Shown here: in pieces, positions 41,357 to 55,100 of the stretch
Numbering within the stretch: the stretch's first letter is position 1
How the letters are laid out: each line of letters starts with the position of its first letter
Origin: Paralvinella palmiformis
Lineage: Eukaryota > Annelida > Polychaeta > Terebellida > Alvinellidae
Direction: 5' to 3'
DNA length: 64,000 nt
Assembly (NCBI GenBank): GCA_025642065.1
Contig: JAODUP010000445.1
Span: forward strand, 1 to 64,000
The notes under the pieces: model-generated
Told to the model about the DNA's origin: nothing
Database searches by the model: none
Seen by the model: the letters and a program-made list of their open reading frames with translations, nothing else
Position numbers and translations under genes: made by a program

Positions 41357-44300
41357 TCAGATGCACATGATATGTTTGTTTTAAATGTTTGCTTCAGTCA
41401 AAATTAATATCCATGATCTGAACCTCTGGAGAAAATTATTTGTAATTGCTGATTGTTCAGAGCATCGCGAGTTGTAATAATCTCACATTAATACTTCATT
41501 TTAAAACATGCTTCATTGTATCTGTTTATAGTGTTCATGGATCTATATGCACATTGGCACCTTTATCCAACAACAGAATTATCTGCTCAGCAGAACTACA
41601 CTTGGAGGATTTGTGCAAATCTAACAGGAGTTTATTTGAAATGCCAGGTAGAGAGTCTGACTAGGAGGATTATTACCATATATACTCGTGTATAGGCCGC
41701 ACTCGTGTATAAGCCGCACCAGGTTTTAGGACCAATAAACCCCCCTACAGTCGAACCCGTGTATAAGCTGCACTAAAATAAAAAAATGTATTGAACATCT
41801 GTGTTATCTTCATGTGTCATCATGTCATACATCTTGCCTTCTTCGTCAGGTTCGATTTAATCCCAGGCCGTTTTCACCCACTGTGTGACAATAGGTAACA
41901 ATGGCCGCTTCAGGTTGTCCGCTGCTGTGCGTTCATTTCTGTAATGCTGTTTGAAGTAGTTTATTAGTAGTTCCCATGTGTTAGCTTTGGAAGTAATTAA
42001 CACATTGTTTGCTGTAATCGTTTTCCTTTGATGTGGCTTCTATGGTCATTCTTTGCATGGCCTCATTTACCATTCCGTTCAGTTACACACGCTCACACGT
42101 CTTAGATAGACCAAAAATTAAATCTGCATCTAATCGTTTATGGAGGCGGTCGTATTGGTCATAGTGCGGTTGTTTTTGTATCACAGCCGATTTGGACCTA
42201 CACCTTTTTTAAGATCAGATTGTCTTACTTTTATGGATCCCTGTGCATCAAACAGATTAATTGCAATCCGGATCATTTGACACCTCTAGATAATAAATCA
42301 TGTGCTGGCCATTCCCAGACGGCCTTGGTACCAGCGATGGTCTGACCCTGACTAAATTACCCATAAATTATTACGTGACAACGGGCTGACACCACGCTAC
42401 TCACTGCCCGTTATCACGATTAAGTTTGGCATCGAAAGACAACAGTGAAAACACACCTAATTAATTTGTTTGTTGTTCATATATTCATTATTAATGTTGT
42501 AAAACAATATTATTGTATTTCCCCCTAAATTATGCCAAATATTACCTTCCCTTTTAGTCTGACCCATGTAAAGCCAAACCTGCTTTGGGCGGTGATTTCG
42601 TGGTATCAAAAGTGTGGCCTATACACAAGAGTATATACGGTATTATTATGTGTTCTTCAGTCTATTGATATATTCTTTACTAATAATTTATTAAGAGCTT
42701 TGTTGTTGCCATGAATATATTTTGCATTTTGGTAATAGTAGTAATGAAAGATGAATGAATACTATGAAACTATAGTGTATGATATTTAAAACATGTTAAA
42801 ACAACAGTCTGCCACACCAAGTACACTATATTCTAAATAATTGGGACTGTAATCTAAAGTGACTTGTGTAATATTATTATATTATTTACAGACATAGCTC
42901 CAGAATCTGGCACAGATTGGAGTTTAACAGATGAAGATGAAGTCATCAAGCTTAAACCAACAACACCATCTGGTACATCTTACACAGAGTCACTACTTCA
43001 TCTGAAGACACATACCAGGGTAAATTGTGTGTGTTTGTGTTTCCTATAATAAAGGCGTGGGCTCAGGTTTTCATGATGTTTATAAATCTTACAGAATTAT
43101 GACAAAATTACCAAAAAAACAAAGTATATATATACTGTATATACTCGGGTATAAGTCGTACCCATATATAAGACACACCTATTTCTAGGACTAATAAGCC
43201 CCCCCCGGAGTCAAACATGCATATGAGGCACAAAAATCAACAACGTTGATGGATACATCAAGTGGCTGTATAATTGATGTCAACCCCCACTCAGATGATG
43301 ACAATATCTGTGTCTTGTACCCATGGGCTGTATGTTGTTTCACTTTGTTGGTGAGATGAGCGCGGAATACCAGATTATTATGGCATATGGAATGTGTGCA
43401 CCACCCAGCTGATGCACATTAATCATTGTTGTTCATCTGTTTCACTTTCATTCTGATAGTGCCATGGGTAACAACATAACCCTGTTGTCTGTGGTTGCAT
43501 ATCGAGTCTTCTTGGGGAAATGACAACTTCCCCCCTCAGGCATGCTATTTTCGCTTGTGGCATCTCAGCTAAGTCAAGTGTGGGTTTTCGTCAGTCTCGC
43601 ACCTTGGTTCTCTGCCTGTTGTTATTACAATTGTTAGCATACTGCCCAATTTTCAGTTGAGACTGTGTTATATGCACATTTTAGATTTCCAGACATGATC
43701 GTTGGGTAAATATAACAAGTATATGATGTAAAATAATATCTCATTTATAGTATTATGTTTCTGTAATGTTGTTTGAAGAGTGAGTACGTACATATTAGTA
43801 GTTCCCATGTGCCAGCTTTGGAAGTAATTAACACATTGTTTGCTGTAATTAATTTCCTTTGATATGGCTTTTATGGTCATTCTTTGAGTAACCTCATTTA
43901 CCATTCCATTCAATTACACATGCTCACATATTTCGATAGTAATGACATGTCTTTGTGATCACATTGCTAATTAGTGAATCGTATTAAATAATCATGGCAG
44001 TTATTACGATTGAGTGATTTGTTTTGCTTCTGTGAAGTGTAGATATGTTACAGTTCTGGGGTAATGCATCAAATCGGTTATTTGTTTGTATTGGTGTTAT
44101 AGTTGTGTGTGAAAGAGGCAGCATTTTATAATTGGTTTATGTTCACTCATATACCCCAAAACCATTAAAGCTGTATGTGATTGTAACAGATATTTGTAAT
44201 TTAAAACAGAGATTTCGACATAAACACTTTGTCTGTGGCTCAAATACTTTGACACCACTAATTTCAGCATTCTTCTGGATTGAAATATATTAATAAGTCC

Positions 44301-47266
44301 TCTTTTTTCAATTTTGTGGCCCAAGATTAGTTTTGTGTTATTTTGCACTCCAATATGGTGAAAGTCTGCAACATTTATAGTGTAGCATGTTTTTTTAAAT
44401 GAAAGTATAGTTTTAACTTATAGATAACTTACAGATATACATTCAGACATAAGCTACTTCATATTTTAACAGTGCTAACTGCATGATTACTAGATATTCT
44501 GAATCAGTACTGTTATTCACTCAAGCCTAACAACTAAACTTCATATATTTACCCAAACTAATGCTCAACCAATGCTCAACTAAAATGTAGTTAAAAGTTG
44601 AAGCTCAACAGTTGAAAAGTCAACTTTTATTCAACTGTTGAAATAAAGTTGAATATGGCATATCTGGTTGAATAAAAGGTGAATTCAAAGACTTTTTTTT
44701 CCTTAGTTGAAGAAAAGTTGAGTGTAAAATAAAAACTTACCCAAGTTGAAGAAAAGTTGAATTTGAACACTAAGATTTTTGCCAGTTGAAAAGAAGTTGA
44801 ATTTGTAACATAGAATTTTTCACCAGTTGAAATGAAGTTGAATTTAGACACTCAGAATTTCCCCCTTTGTGAATAAATACAAATAACCAGGGTTGGGTTT
44901 TTTACTGTAAAACAAACTATTTTTACATATGACATTGTAAAAAATGTTAATAACTGTAATAGAGTCAAAATAGATTTAAAAAACATCATTTATTATAAGC
45001 CACTTGTACAAGTCCTAGTGCATGTCATTAAACACATTTTTGTGATAGTGTACATCTTTATACTCAAGATTTTCAAACACATTTCACATACATTAAGCCA
45101 TCTTGGGTTAATTGTTTGGATTGTGTGGGCACGCACCTAGCTTTTGAATGAATACTGTTATTCACTCAAGCCTAACAACTAAACTTCATATATACATAAT
45201 TGAACAGTGTATAGTAATTAATGTGTCCCTGATTGTTTGTCTGAAATTTTGAGTAAATTTATGTGTTATAAGATTAAAATGTATTGTATATAAATGTTTA
45301 ACATCCCTGACTGTTATTTATTTAATAACTATTGTATTTGAGCTGTTATTTGAGATCAGAATTCTATTTGGTCTTGTAAATATCTAAAACATTTTACATC
45401 TTTATGAGAGTGGCCTTATTATCTGTAATTTATGGTAACATTTAGTTTACTGTGTTTTTGTTAGCTAATAACTTACTAAAATGAATATCAACTTAGTCTG
45501 TGTGAGACACTGTGATTATCATAGTAACCATACAGTTTAAACATGGATTTTTAGTGCTATTGACTCATAAGATGTCTAATAGCTATTTATTTAATCATTC
45601 TCCCAAATTATAATGTAGTAAGTTACATCTAAGAAGTAAAACTGTAAAGCTTTAATGACATGATTATCTGAGACTCAGTGATTAAATTTTTACTGTAAAT
45701 TGTCATATTCTTGTTGTACACTTGATTACATGTCTATTTGCCATCAATCTTAATGCTTGATATCCACATTCACAGAAGTCGAGCAGTGATTCCTCTAAAC
45801 TTGTATTGTTTGAGCTACAAGCTAGGGGTGAGATGCCAACGAAGCTCCATAGTGTCAATATACCAGGAATACTGGGTCCGGATCTACTATACTGTGATGT
45901 ATGTAACCTGTTTTTAATGCAAATATTCTTACATGATCTGAATGAACCTAATCTTAATTGTTCCATTTCATGTTTACAAAATTCTATCTTGCCTTTATAT
46001 TCAACAAACTTGGTAGGGGTAACAATAAATCTTTCTTGTTTGACTTGTATGGCTGCAGGTGTGTTTTGTTTTAAACAGATTGATTATGCTTCTTATTTGA
46101 ATTAAGTGGATTTCATCTCATTTGTTTTAACTGAACACTTGTAGGGTTTCCGTAATATGATTGTAGTTGGCTCCAACTGTCAAAATAGTTTACACATCTA
46201 CAAGGTTCTTGATAATGAATTTCATCAGATACAGACAATGGTTAGTAAATATCAGTTATTTTATGTATGAATGTTTACAATTATAAATAAATGATATTAA
46301 TTATTCTTTGTAACATGTACATTTTGCATTCATATATTTTCAACCTGTATATATGTGTGTGTATATATATGTGTGTGTGTGGGGAGGAGATCTAGAAATA
46401 TATATGTGTATGTAAAATGTTACAGACACTGGATCCTGATGAACGTCCTAAAGGAGTATGTGGTGTACCAGTACATCTACCAACTAGCCAGGAAGGATTA
46501 CTTGTCATGGTTGGCAGAGTACAACAGTCAGATCCTGCATTTCTCCCATCATCCCTCGACATGGAGTACACAATGAAACTATCCTTCAAGATCATAATGA
46601 CAGGTTGGTTGATTTAACTTAGCATAAACATATTTAGTACAACCTCTCATGTTCTATTTTCTCATGGCAGTACTTCCTCATTGACAAAAATTTTTAAAAC
46701 TGTAGAATCACATTGTAAGGGGATAATAACTTTGTATTGGTTTGGTTTGGATTTTAGATTCAAGACCTCATTTTGCCTTTTCAAACAGAGATCCCTCTTT
46801 TAAATATACAGCTGTATATAATTAATCATCATTCTTGTGGTTCATAGGCTTCCAGCATATGTTATGACCCACTCCTCATAGTAGTTCAGGGATATAGTTA
46901 TACAAATTGTACAAAAAAGCAGCCAACAATGATTATGTTGCTAACATCTAAAGATAGGCCTATATTTGTAACATCCATAAACAACACATAATATTGACAG
47001 AGGATACACACACTCAAAAATATAACAATATACGTTACATGTAAGATATACATTTTTGAATGTTGGCTAAATGCCCCCCCCCCCTGCAAATAATAGCTAA
47101 ATGTCCATTGGCTAAGTATCCAGATACCAGTGAACACAGTGTGTTTTCATAGGTAAATATATTCAAAGGCGTATATGCAGGTCACTGCAGATTCCCCAAC
47201 TGGTACACGGATCACATATAGTTGTGTGAATAATAATGGGGTGACATCAAAAGTTCCAACCATGAA

Positions 47267-47342
<76 letters not shown>

Positions 47343-47353
47343 CTTTAACAGTT

Positions 47354-47396
<43 letters not shown>

Positions 47397-49094
47397 AATA
47401 TAGTCTTATTTTACATGTAACACATTTTGAACATGTTGTACAATATTATAGAGAGTACTATATAAATGTTGTATATAATAATAAAAATAATTAATTAATT
47501 AATCAATCAATTAACAAAGGCCTAATAAACAACATTTATTAAATATTAATTTAAGAGTGGGGTTATGTCCGAAATGTGTATTAGTGAGTGGGTTTTGTCT
47601 GATGGGGTTTTGTCTGATGGGGTTTTGTCTGAGTGGGGTTTTGTCCTGGATCCGTTTTCCTAATCTGGTTCACTTGTGAGAGTTTGTTCAGTTTCTTTTT
47701 ACGTATAAGCTTGGTGGATTTTTGCTTTGTATTTGTGTAATATGTAATATAATCAATATCTATGTTGTTTATGTAGAAGTATTCGTTATTGCTAATGCTA
47801 TCATTCTGTTCCACTCTCAGACTGGAATTGAAGATAATTCCAGCTGTAAAATTACTTGGAAGAAGTCACTGATGTCATTTAAGGAGAACTACTCGTAACA
47901 CACAGCACGGTGCATATGTATGTGTGTTGGAGGCCTTTATGCGGAAATAGATTATCTTTGAATCATCTGTAGTTTTAGACTCCGCACAATATTTTCTGCC
48001 AGCATTGAGAAACAGCTGAGGCAATGGAGGACTCCCAACAGGCAACAATTCCTGATCAGTATTTCAAGCATGCCTGATTCAAAGATTGTATATGTTGTGA
48101 TGTCTCTTATTTTCTGATGTTAGTTATGTGCGAAGAAAGTGTCCAAGAAATTTCCGGATATGATAATGCATCTACGATACACAGACTCCCAAATTTAGTA
48201 GATACAGTAAAAGTCTCTAAATGGGCCATTCATGGGACTGATCACACTTGGTCCATTTAGGGATGTGATCCATTTAGGGAATAATGAAAAATGGGGGGAA
48301 AACAGTGCCTCTATTTATTTATTGACAAGTAATGAATTACATGTATCAATATTTTACACAAAAACATGTGGATTATGAGAGATAATAAATTCTCCATGTA
48401 ATGGATTTCTTTATTTTTGTGGAAGTTTATATTAGCTACACCCTCATACAAGGTTTAGCAAATTTGTCATTTAGTTTCTGTAATTACAGTGTGTTGCACA
48501 ATCAGCCATGCATCATATGGCTAAATGTTAGTGTTGGTTTAAGACAGATTACACAGTCAGTTACATGCCTGTGGCTTGTCATTGTTTTGCTTTGGGGTCA
48601 ATTAGCAATTGTGGCACACAAGTCACCAGTCACCAACTAATCACCAAATGATGAAAGGCCCCATAAAAAGATTTGGTGTACATGTGACAGACAGAACATT
48701 ACTAGTTTTAGCTCCACCTCAAGCTCCCTGATCAGGTGCTGAATGGTCAATGACTGAATCCTCTATGATCAATCGACTTACAGAGCCCCCCAAATACATG
48801 CTAATGACCACTATTGTCTTGAAATGGTCAATCAATGAACAGAATAGAGAGATCAATTTATATAATGTTTTCATAATGGTTTTACTGTATACTTGTTTCA
48901 TTTACAAGTGAGCACTAAAGCCATCGATAACAGCCTAAATTTTTGTCTTAATTGACGCCGTGATTTTTAATAGTTATCGTTGTCTATTCATGACTTGATC
49001 AGCATACAAATTCCTATCCATACCTTCAACTCATGTCAGTGATGTCTCATTTGAAAAACTTGTGATAGTCCATTGCAAACTGTCTATAAATTAT

Positions 49095-49125
<31 letters not shown>

Positions 49126-52100
49126 AGAGAACAAAATGGAGAAAAAAATTAAAGCTTGATTCTCATTTTTTTAAATATCACCTGCAGTTATAACTAATTA
49201 AAAGAACTTAAGTGGAATTAACCCCATATCTGATTGGATTAAATAAAACAAAGTTTATGTGTGAATTGACAAAATTCCCATTCTAATTGGCAGTTACTGT
49301 CTTTTGTTGTAGGTCTGAACTGTCAAACAGGAACTGTGAAAACAGTCTCTTACATTGCTCATATTGTTTCTGAAATAGTACATTTTTAGAGACATTTGGA
49401 TGTATTTATAAGAATTTTGTTAAATTTAAAAACTGCTTTTTCTGATTACACAAAAGGTAACTGGCATTCAGTGTGAAATAACTATTGTGTGTGATAGTAT
49501 AATAAATGTAAATTAGTATTTGGTGAAGTCTGTTAAATTGTTTTTAAGCAGTGTGGCTTTTGTCATTATAGGAAGTGCTGAATGAGCTATTACTGACTGG
49601 TCTGCTAGCACAATTAACTGAACCATTAAAATAAAGTGGAGGGTTGATAGAGTACGACACTTATTTGATTTATAAGAAATTTATATAGAAGCTTTATACA
49701 TATAATTAGTGTACATGATATGAACAAATGAGGGTGAACTATAATACAATACAATGATCATTTCTGTACAAACGTGGTTTGTGAAAATGCAGGCAAATAT
49801 CCAGATTTGTGTAATTCTGGAATGGTAATAATTAATTATAAAAAACATAATCATGGCTGTTATTCTGTGACCAGACTTGTGTCTGCGCTGTGTATAGCAG
49901 CGATGCTTGGTTGTCATACATTGTTGATTGCAGTGGTTGAGCCATCCCAGCCATTGGTATTGATTGGGAGTCAACCAAAGACATTCCTGGTCCTGCAGAT
50001 GGCCACTGCGTTGCCATCTGCGATTTTTTAGGATCCCATGTTCCAGCTGGCTGTGGCATGCTTAAGTGATAAGATGCTACAGGATTGTTGTTGTGTTGTT
50101 GAATATGATTATTGTTCAGATGAACTGGTGAAGCATATGCTGGTGAATATGGGTGAGTGTGCATGATGTTCCTCTTGCTGCTTTTCATGGCACCACTACC
50201 ACCAGATTGCGTCGTAGAGTATGTACCTGCCCAACCACAGGGCATTGTTGCCATCTGATTGTAACTAGCCTTGGCATGCTGTATGCTGTCTTCTAGCTTT
50301 TTGATGGTTTCCTGCACCCTCTTCCTTGCATTACGTCGGTTGAAGTCACCAGCCATGAAGTCTTTGAGGCAAGCCGGATGTATTGCCCAGTAATAACCTC
50401 GTCCACTGGTTGCCCTGCCATCCTTCATGAAGCATTCGTTCACCGAGAGCGTGTAACGGACACTGTTGCGCCATGCGCAGGTGGTATTTTGAAAGAATGG
50501 ATTGTGTTCTAGAATATATTTGTAGATGTCACTGAGCACCATCCTTTGTTCGCTGCAGCTCAGAATAGCCTGAGCCAGCAGGGTGATGTAGGACATGCCT
50601 AACTTCTCAGCGGACTTCGGCTTGGATTCTGGACTGATCTTTTCCATATCTGGACTTTGGGCCACATCTGATTCGGCGCTCTGCACCGTCGTTTCTTCCA
50701 CAGACTTGATTTCATTAGTTTTTATGACACTGTTTTGAGAAGTGTGCGATTTTGCCACTACGACCATTCCATCATTATTTCTAGATGCAGTTTTGGTATT
50801 CGCTGATGTGGAACAGAATTTCAGGCATTCTTGTTTCGTGTTGGCATCAGTTTTCTCCAGGTCCTTAACTGCTAAAAGATCACAATTGGAGTGTTCACGG
50901 CTGGGATTACTGCCGATTGTGTAGGCAGTACTTCCTCCATTTTTCAAGGAGCTACATAGTGTTGAAGCTGACGTGACTGCTGCCAGCATGCTCAGATCCA
51001 AAGAAAATCTCCGGTCTCCATTTAACGTATCGCTTTCTGAAGGGTATCCAGCTATCTGCGTTGACGTGCCATCCACATCATTGAAACACGCCTCATGTTT
51101 GATGGAATTTGTCGGAGAACTGGCGAGAAAGTTCAGCTCATTGCTGTCATTACTGAACACTCCACTTGATGAGTTTGCAGTATCCTGCAGCGTCTGTGAT
51201 ACCAGATCCAGGTTTAATTCAGGAATTTCTTCCAGGCTATGTGATAAAAAATCGAAATTCAGCATCGGCTGTGATTGGTTGTAAACCATCTGGGGGGAGT
51301 CTTGTGGACTGGAAGATTTCTTGGATGCTACATCCAGGACTGGTAGGGGAAATGGAGATAACGAGCTCGAATGGTTCCCATAGGATGTCTGTGGAATCAC
51401 AGGGGTAACCTCTGTGTTGTGTAGCTCCTGTAGGAGTGATCCCGTTGATTGCGCATCTCGTGTTGAGTACTGTTGACTTATCACATTGTGCTGGATATTT
51501 TCATGATCATGCTGTCGATGTTTATGAGAAGCTGTAGACCACTGCGATTGCCTCTTAGTTTCTTCATTCTGCCAGTGTTGGTAATGAGAACTATGCTGCG
51601 GCGTAGAATGGAAAAATATGTTGTTGTCTCCACAGTCTAGAAATAAGAAAATAAAACATCATCAGAACAAACGCTTATCACGCCGGTCAGTTAATGTCGA
51701 TCTAAGATGCTGTCAAACATCTCCAGAATGATTTAACCACAAGAAGGTGTTACACATGATGCCAGCTTCTGATCATTAAATGTCAGAATACTGCCTTACT
51801 ACTGGTGATAGAAATGCATTTGTTACATAGCGTTTTACTTACATGTAGTATTTACAGCATGATGACCGTTCCTCATCTGATCAGGCTGGTGGTGTACCAA
51901 ATTTTGTTGACCGTTCAGATTTACAGATAGTTGGGATGTGATATTCTTGAACACATTACCAGAGAGATTAACTGCACTCTGATATGAATATTGGTTGTAA
52001 TCAGCACTCATATTGTCCATTATTCAGATTATTATTCAGATATAGTGGAAAATATCAGCATATAGCATGAAAGAGATGCAACACTCATTTGAACTGATAC

Positions 52101-55100
52101 TTGTGGAATGGAAATTATGTGAATATATATTGAATATTTGGGTGCTTTGATGGCAGATTTTTCAGACATGCTAGCTGGCAATTCAGTGACACATTAATAA
52201 GAATAGGGCAGCACAGACAGGCAGACATTGTGGCTGGCACAATGAGAAGTGGTGTAATTCAATCATGTCAAACTGTACTTCACTGTGGTAAACTGAGAAA
52301 ACCCAGTGATTGATTACTTGAGAATAATTTGGCAGATGATTGGAGTTTTAATTAAGCAAGCTGTAATTGTCAAAGAATTACTAAGTGCAATTGTGTTTTT
52401 CAATATGGTTGTTCTTAGTTAAGTTTTTGAATAAAATCGTATTTGTATGTGTATCATGTATGTATATATATTTGGTGTGTGTGTGTGTGTGTGATGAGAG
52501 GGAAATTAAAACTGGAAATGAAAAACTGTGTGCACATGAACACTTAAACATGTTTTATGCATTTATTTATTGCACATCATATATAAATAAGATTGGTAAA
52601 AATTATTTGGTATCACTGATTCAGATCAGGATGAAGCTTCCTCCTCAACATCTACTGCCAGTGGTGGACAGGAGAACAGTCTACGAGATGTACTGCCAAA
52701 CAGAAATACAGGCTATAGCCTTAAAAACGTCACATCTTCTGAGATACCTCACACCATGTTATGCAGCAGAACTCTTCCCAGTTATGCTGGAGATAGTTCT
52801 CTGACGCCCAGCTCTGAATCGTTATTAGGAAACAAGAGAACTATTATTACTGGAAATTTTCCCTTATCACGAGTTGGCAGTTCACCAGGATTGACTACGG
52901 CTGTTGGACCGCTGGAAGAGAGGCTAAGAGGTTTCCATTATAGATCTCCATCCATCCAGTCATCAGGTGGAATAGAATCCCTAATGAGGATGGATCTGCT
53001 CTTACCTGGAAACTGCACACCTTCCAGTAGGACTAAAGCCAAAAATATAGAAATAATTGGGGAAGCAGCAAACGATGATGATTTAGAAACTGAAACGGCG
53101 AACTTCCTCAATCAGCATACTTCATTTAATAATACCTCTTCCATACAGAAGCTTAGAGAGGAGAGATTTTATGTGAAGAGAACCGACAAAGATGAAAGTG
53201 ATCTTTCAGCAAATAGCAGAAAAGATGTCTTAAAACCACCTGATCTGTCCAAAGTAAGCAACGAATATCGTTACTCGGGTCTGTATGGTTCTGCCAGCAG
53301 CCTCGATGTGTCATTGGAAGAAAACGGCTTAAATGGATTTAGCACACATCAGAAGAGCAACGAATATAAAGTGGAATGTAGCAGTATTTCGAAGCAGTTG
53401 TCTTTAATGGAAAAGCAACTCAATTCTCAGGAAATTCACATATCAGATTTACAAAAAAGGGTAATGGAAATTTCAAGGTAAGCACAAACTTAGATATAAT
53501 AATAGTAAACATCAAATTTCGCCATCTGCTTCTAGCTATTTTCTTAAATAACCATGACTTTCTTCACAGTTTTCCAAGTATGGTACATGTCAGACTTGTT
53601 CAATCACAGTTTCAGCACCATATTTGTTTGAACATTTCTCAGGCTTTTGGATGAGACTAGGTCTTCTCTGAACACTTCGTTTAAACCTGTATCAAAGCCC
53701 GACATAGTGTTTCTGAAGTATGTACCAAAGGATAACTGTGCCAAGCCCACCACCATGGCATTTGTTCTGGACAATGGTAGACTACAGCTAAGCTCAGTAA
53801 AGGAAGCCTTTGAGATAAGTACAGTGGAGATCATTGTTGGTAAGTGTCACCAGGTCTGTTTTTTGATACATCACTTCGATGAAACTTGATGTAGTTTTTG
53901 GAGAATTCAAAACCTTTGTAGTATATACAGGGTGGCTTATGAGGTGCTTTACCACAATTTATTCAGTTTTATCTGTGTCATTTATTTTTAATTGTATTTG
54001 TACACAAGCTCTTTCTATAACATTTTCCATAACAGCTTGTATGTGTTTCTTCCTGAATGTTGTATTTAAACTACTGGATGGTCCAGGGAATATTGACATA
54101 CAAAGAATCCAAATTAAAACTCTGTTGCTGTCATATTGGGTCAATTGAAATCTGAATTTCAGGAAATTAGAGTCATTATTTGAAAATCTCCCTTAGCAGT
54201 TGCATTGTACCCCTGGCTGGATGACCATTTTCCCTTCTTGTTGCCACCATGTCTCAAGCATGTTGTCCACTCCTGGATGTAAGTATTTTCCAGGATTACT
54301 CTATGTTGACAGACAGTCACTGTAACTGTATTGACATCCTCATATTCAAAAAAGTAAGGCCCAATTACCCTTTCTGGCATTATGCCACCGCAAACCTTGA
54401 GGGGTGCAATTCATATTGATCACAGACTTTTGGATACTTTGTATCTCAGTACCTGGTATTCTGTTTATTAAGTCATTAAGGTGAAAATGGGTTTCATCGT
54501 TCATAATCATATGGTGAATAAAGTTGTTGTTCTCTTTAGCCATCACTTGAATATCAATATGAATTTAGCCACTTCTGATATTCCATCAGTTTTAATGGAT
54601 GAATTAATTGCACCTTGTATGTGCACATGTGTAGATGTGTCTGCATGCCTCTGTGGTCTAGTTGGTGGCATGTTGGACCACATATCACTACCACCTGAGT
54701 TCAAATCTCGGCATAGGCATATCTGAAGGGTGTTTCATCTTTGACTTTGCTTCATTACCTTTGAAGATTGCTCGGCCCATTTAGACTACCATGTGCACAA
54801 AAGTGGCCATAAAACATCAATCATCATCATCATCTGCATTCACTGCAATGAAGTCCGTGAGATTCTAATCTCATGAGAATGTCTCCGAATACTAATAGAT
54901 GTTCCTGGTTCCTCCTGAATACTCTGCTTCACATGTGGAATAGTTCCCTCTGTACATACTGAATGTGACCTCCCAATTAGTGGTAAATCAAAGATAGACC
55001 CTTAATTGTTGCTGGAAACATTTAACCAATTGAAGTATAATTGAGAGGCTTCCTGACATGCAAATAGCAATTGTATACTCGCTGCATTAGAGTAATGGAG

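Noticed and set aside
44590..44865. CRISPR-like regular array
   Set aside because: Units are contiguous and diverging, with no unique spacers, in an animal intron; it is an ordinary tandem repeat.
48180..48290. Repeated TCCATTTAGGGA words as a regulatory cluster
   Set aside because: Only two or three imperfect copies in intron DNA with no other support.
54647..54720. tRNA gene
   Set aside because: A and B boxes are present, but the sequence does not close into a tRNA cloverleaf and continues into a SINE body with an ATC tail.
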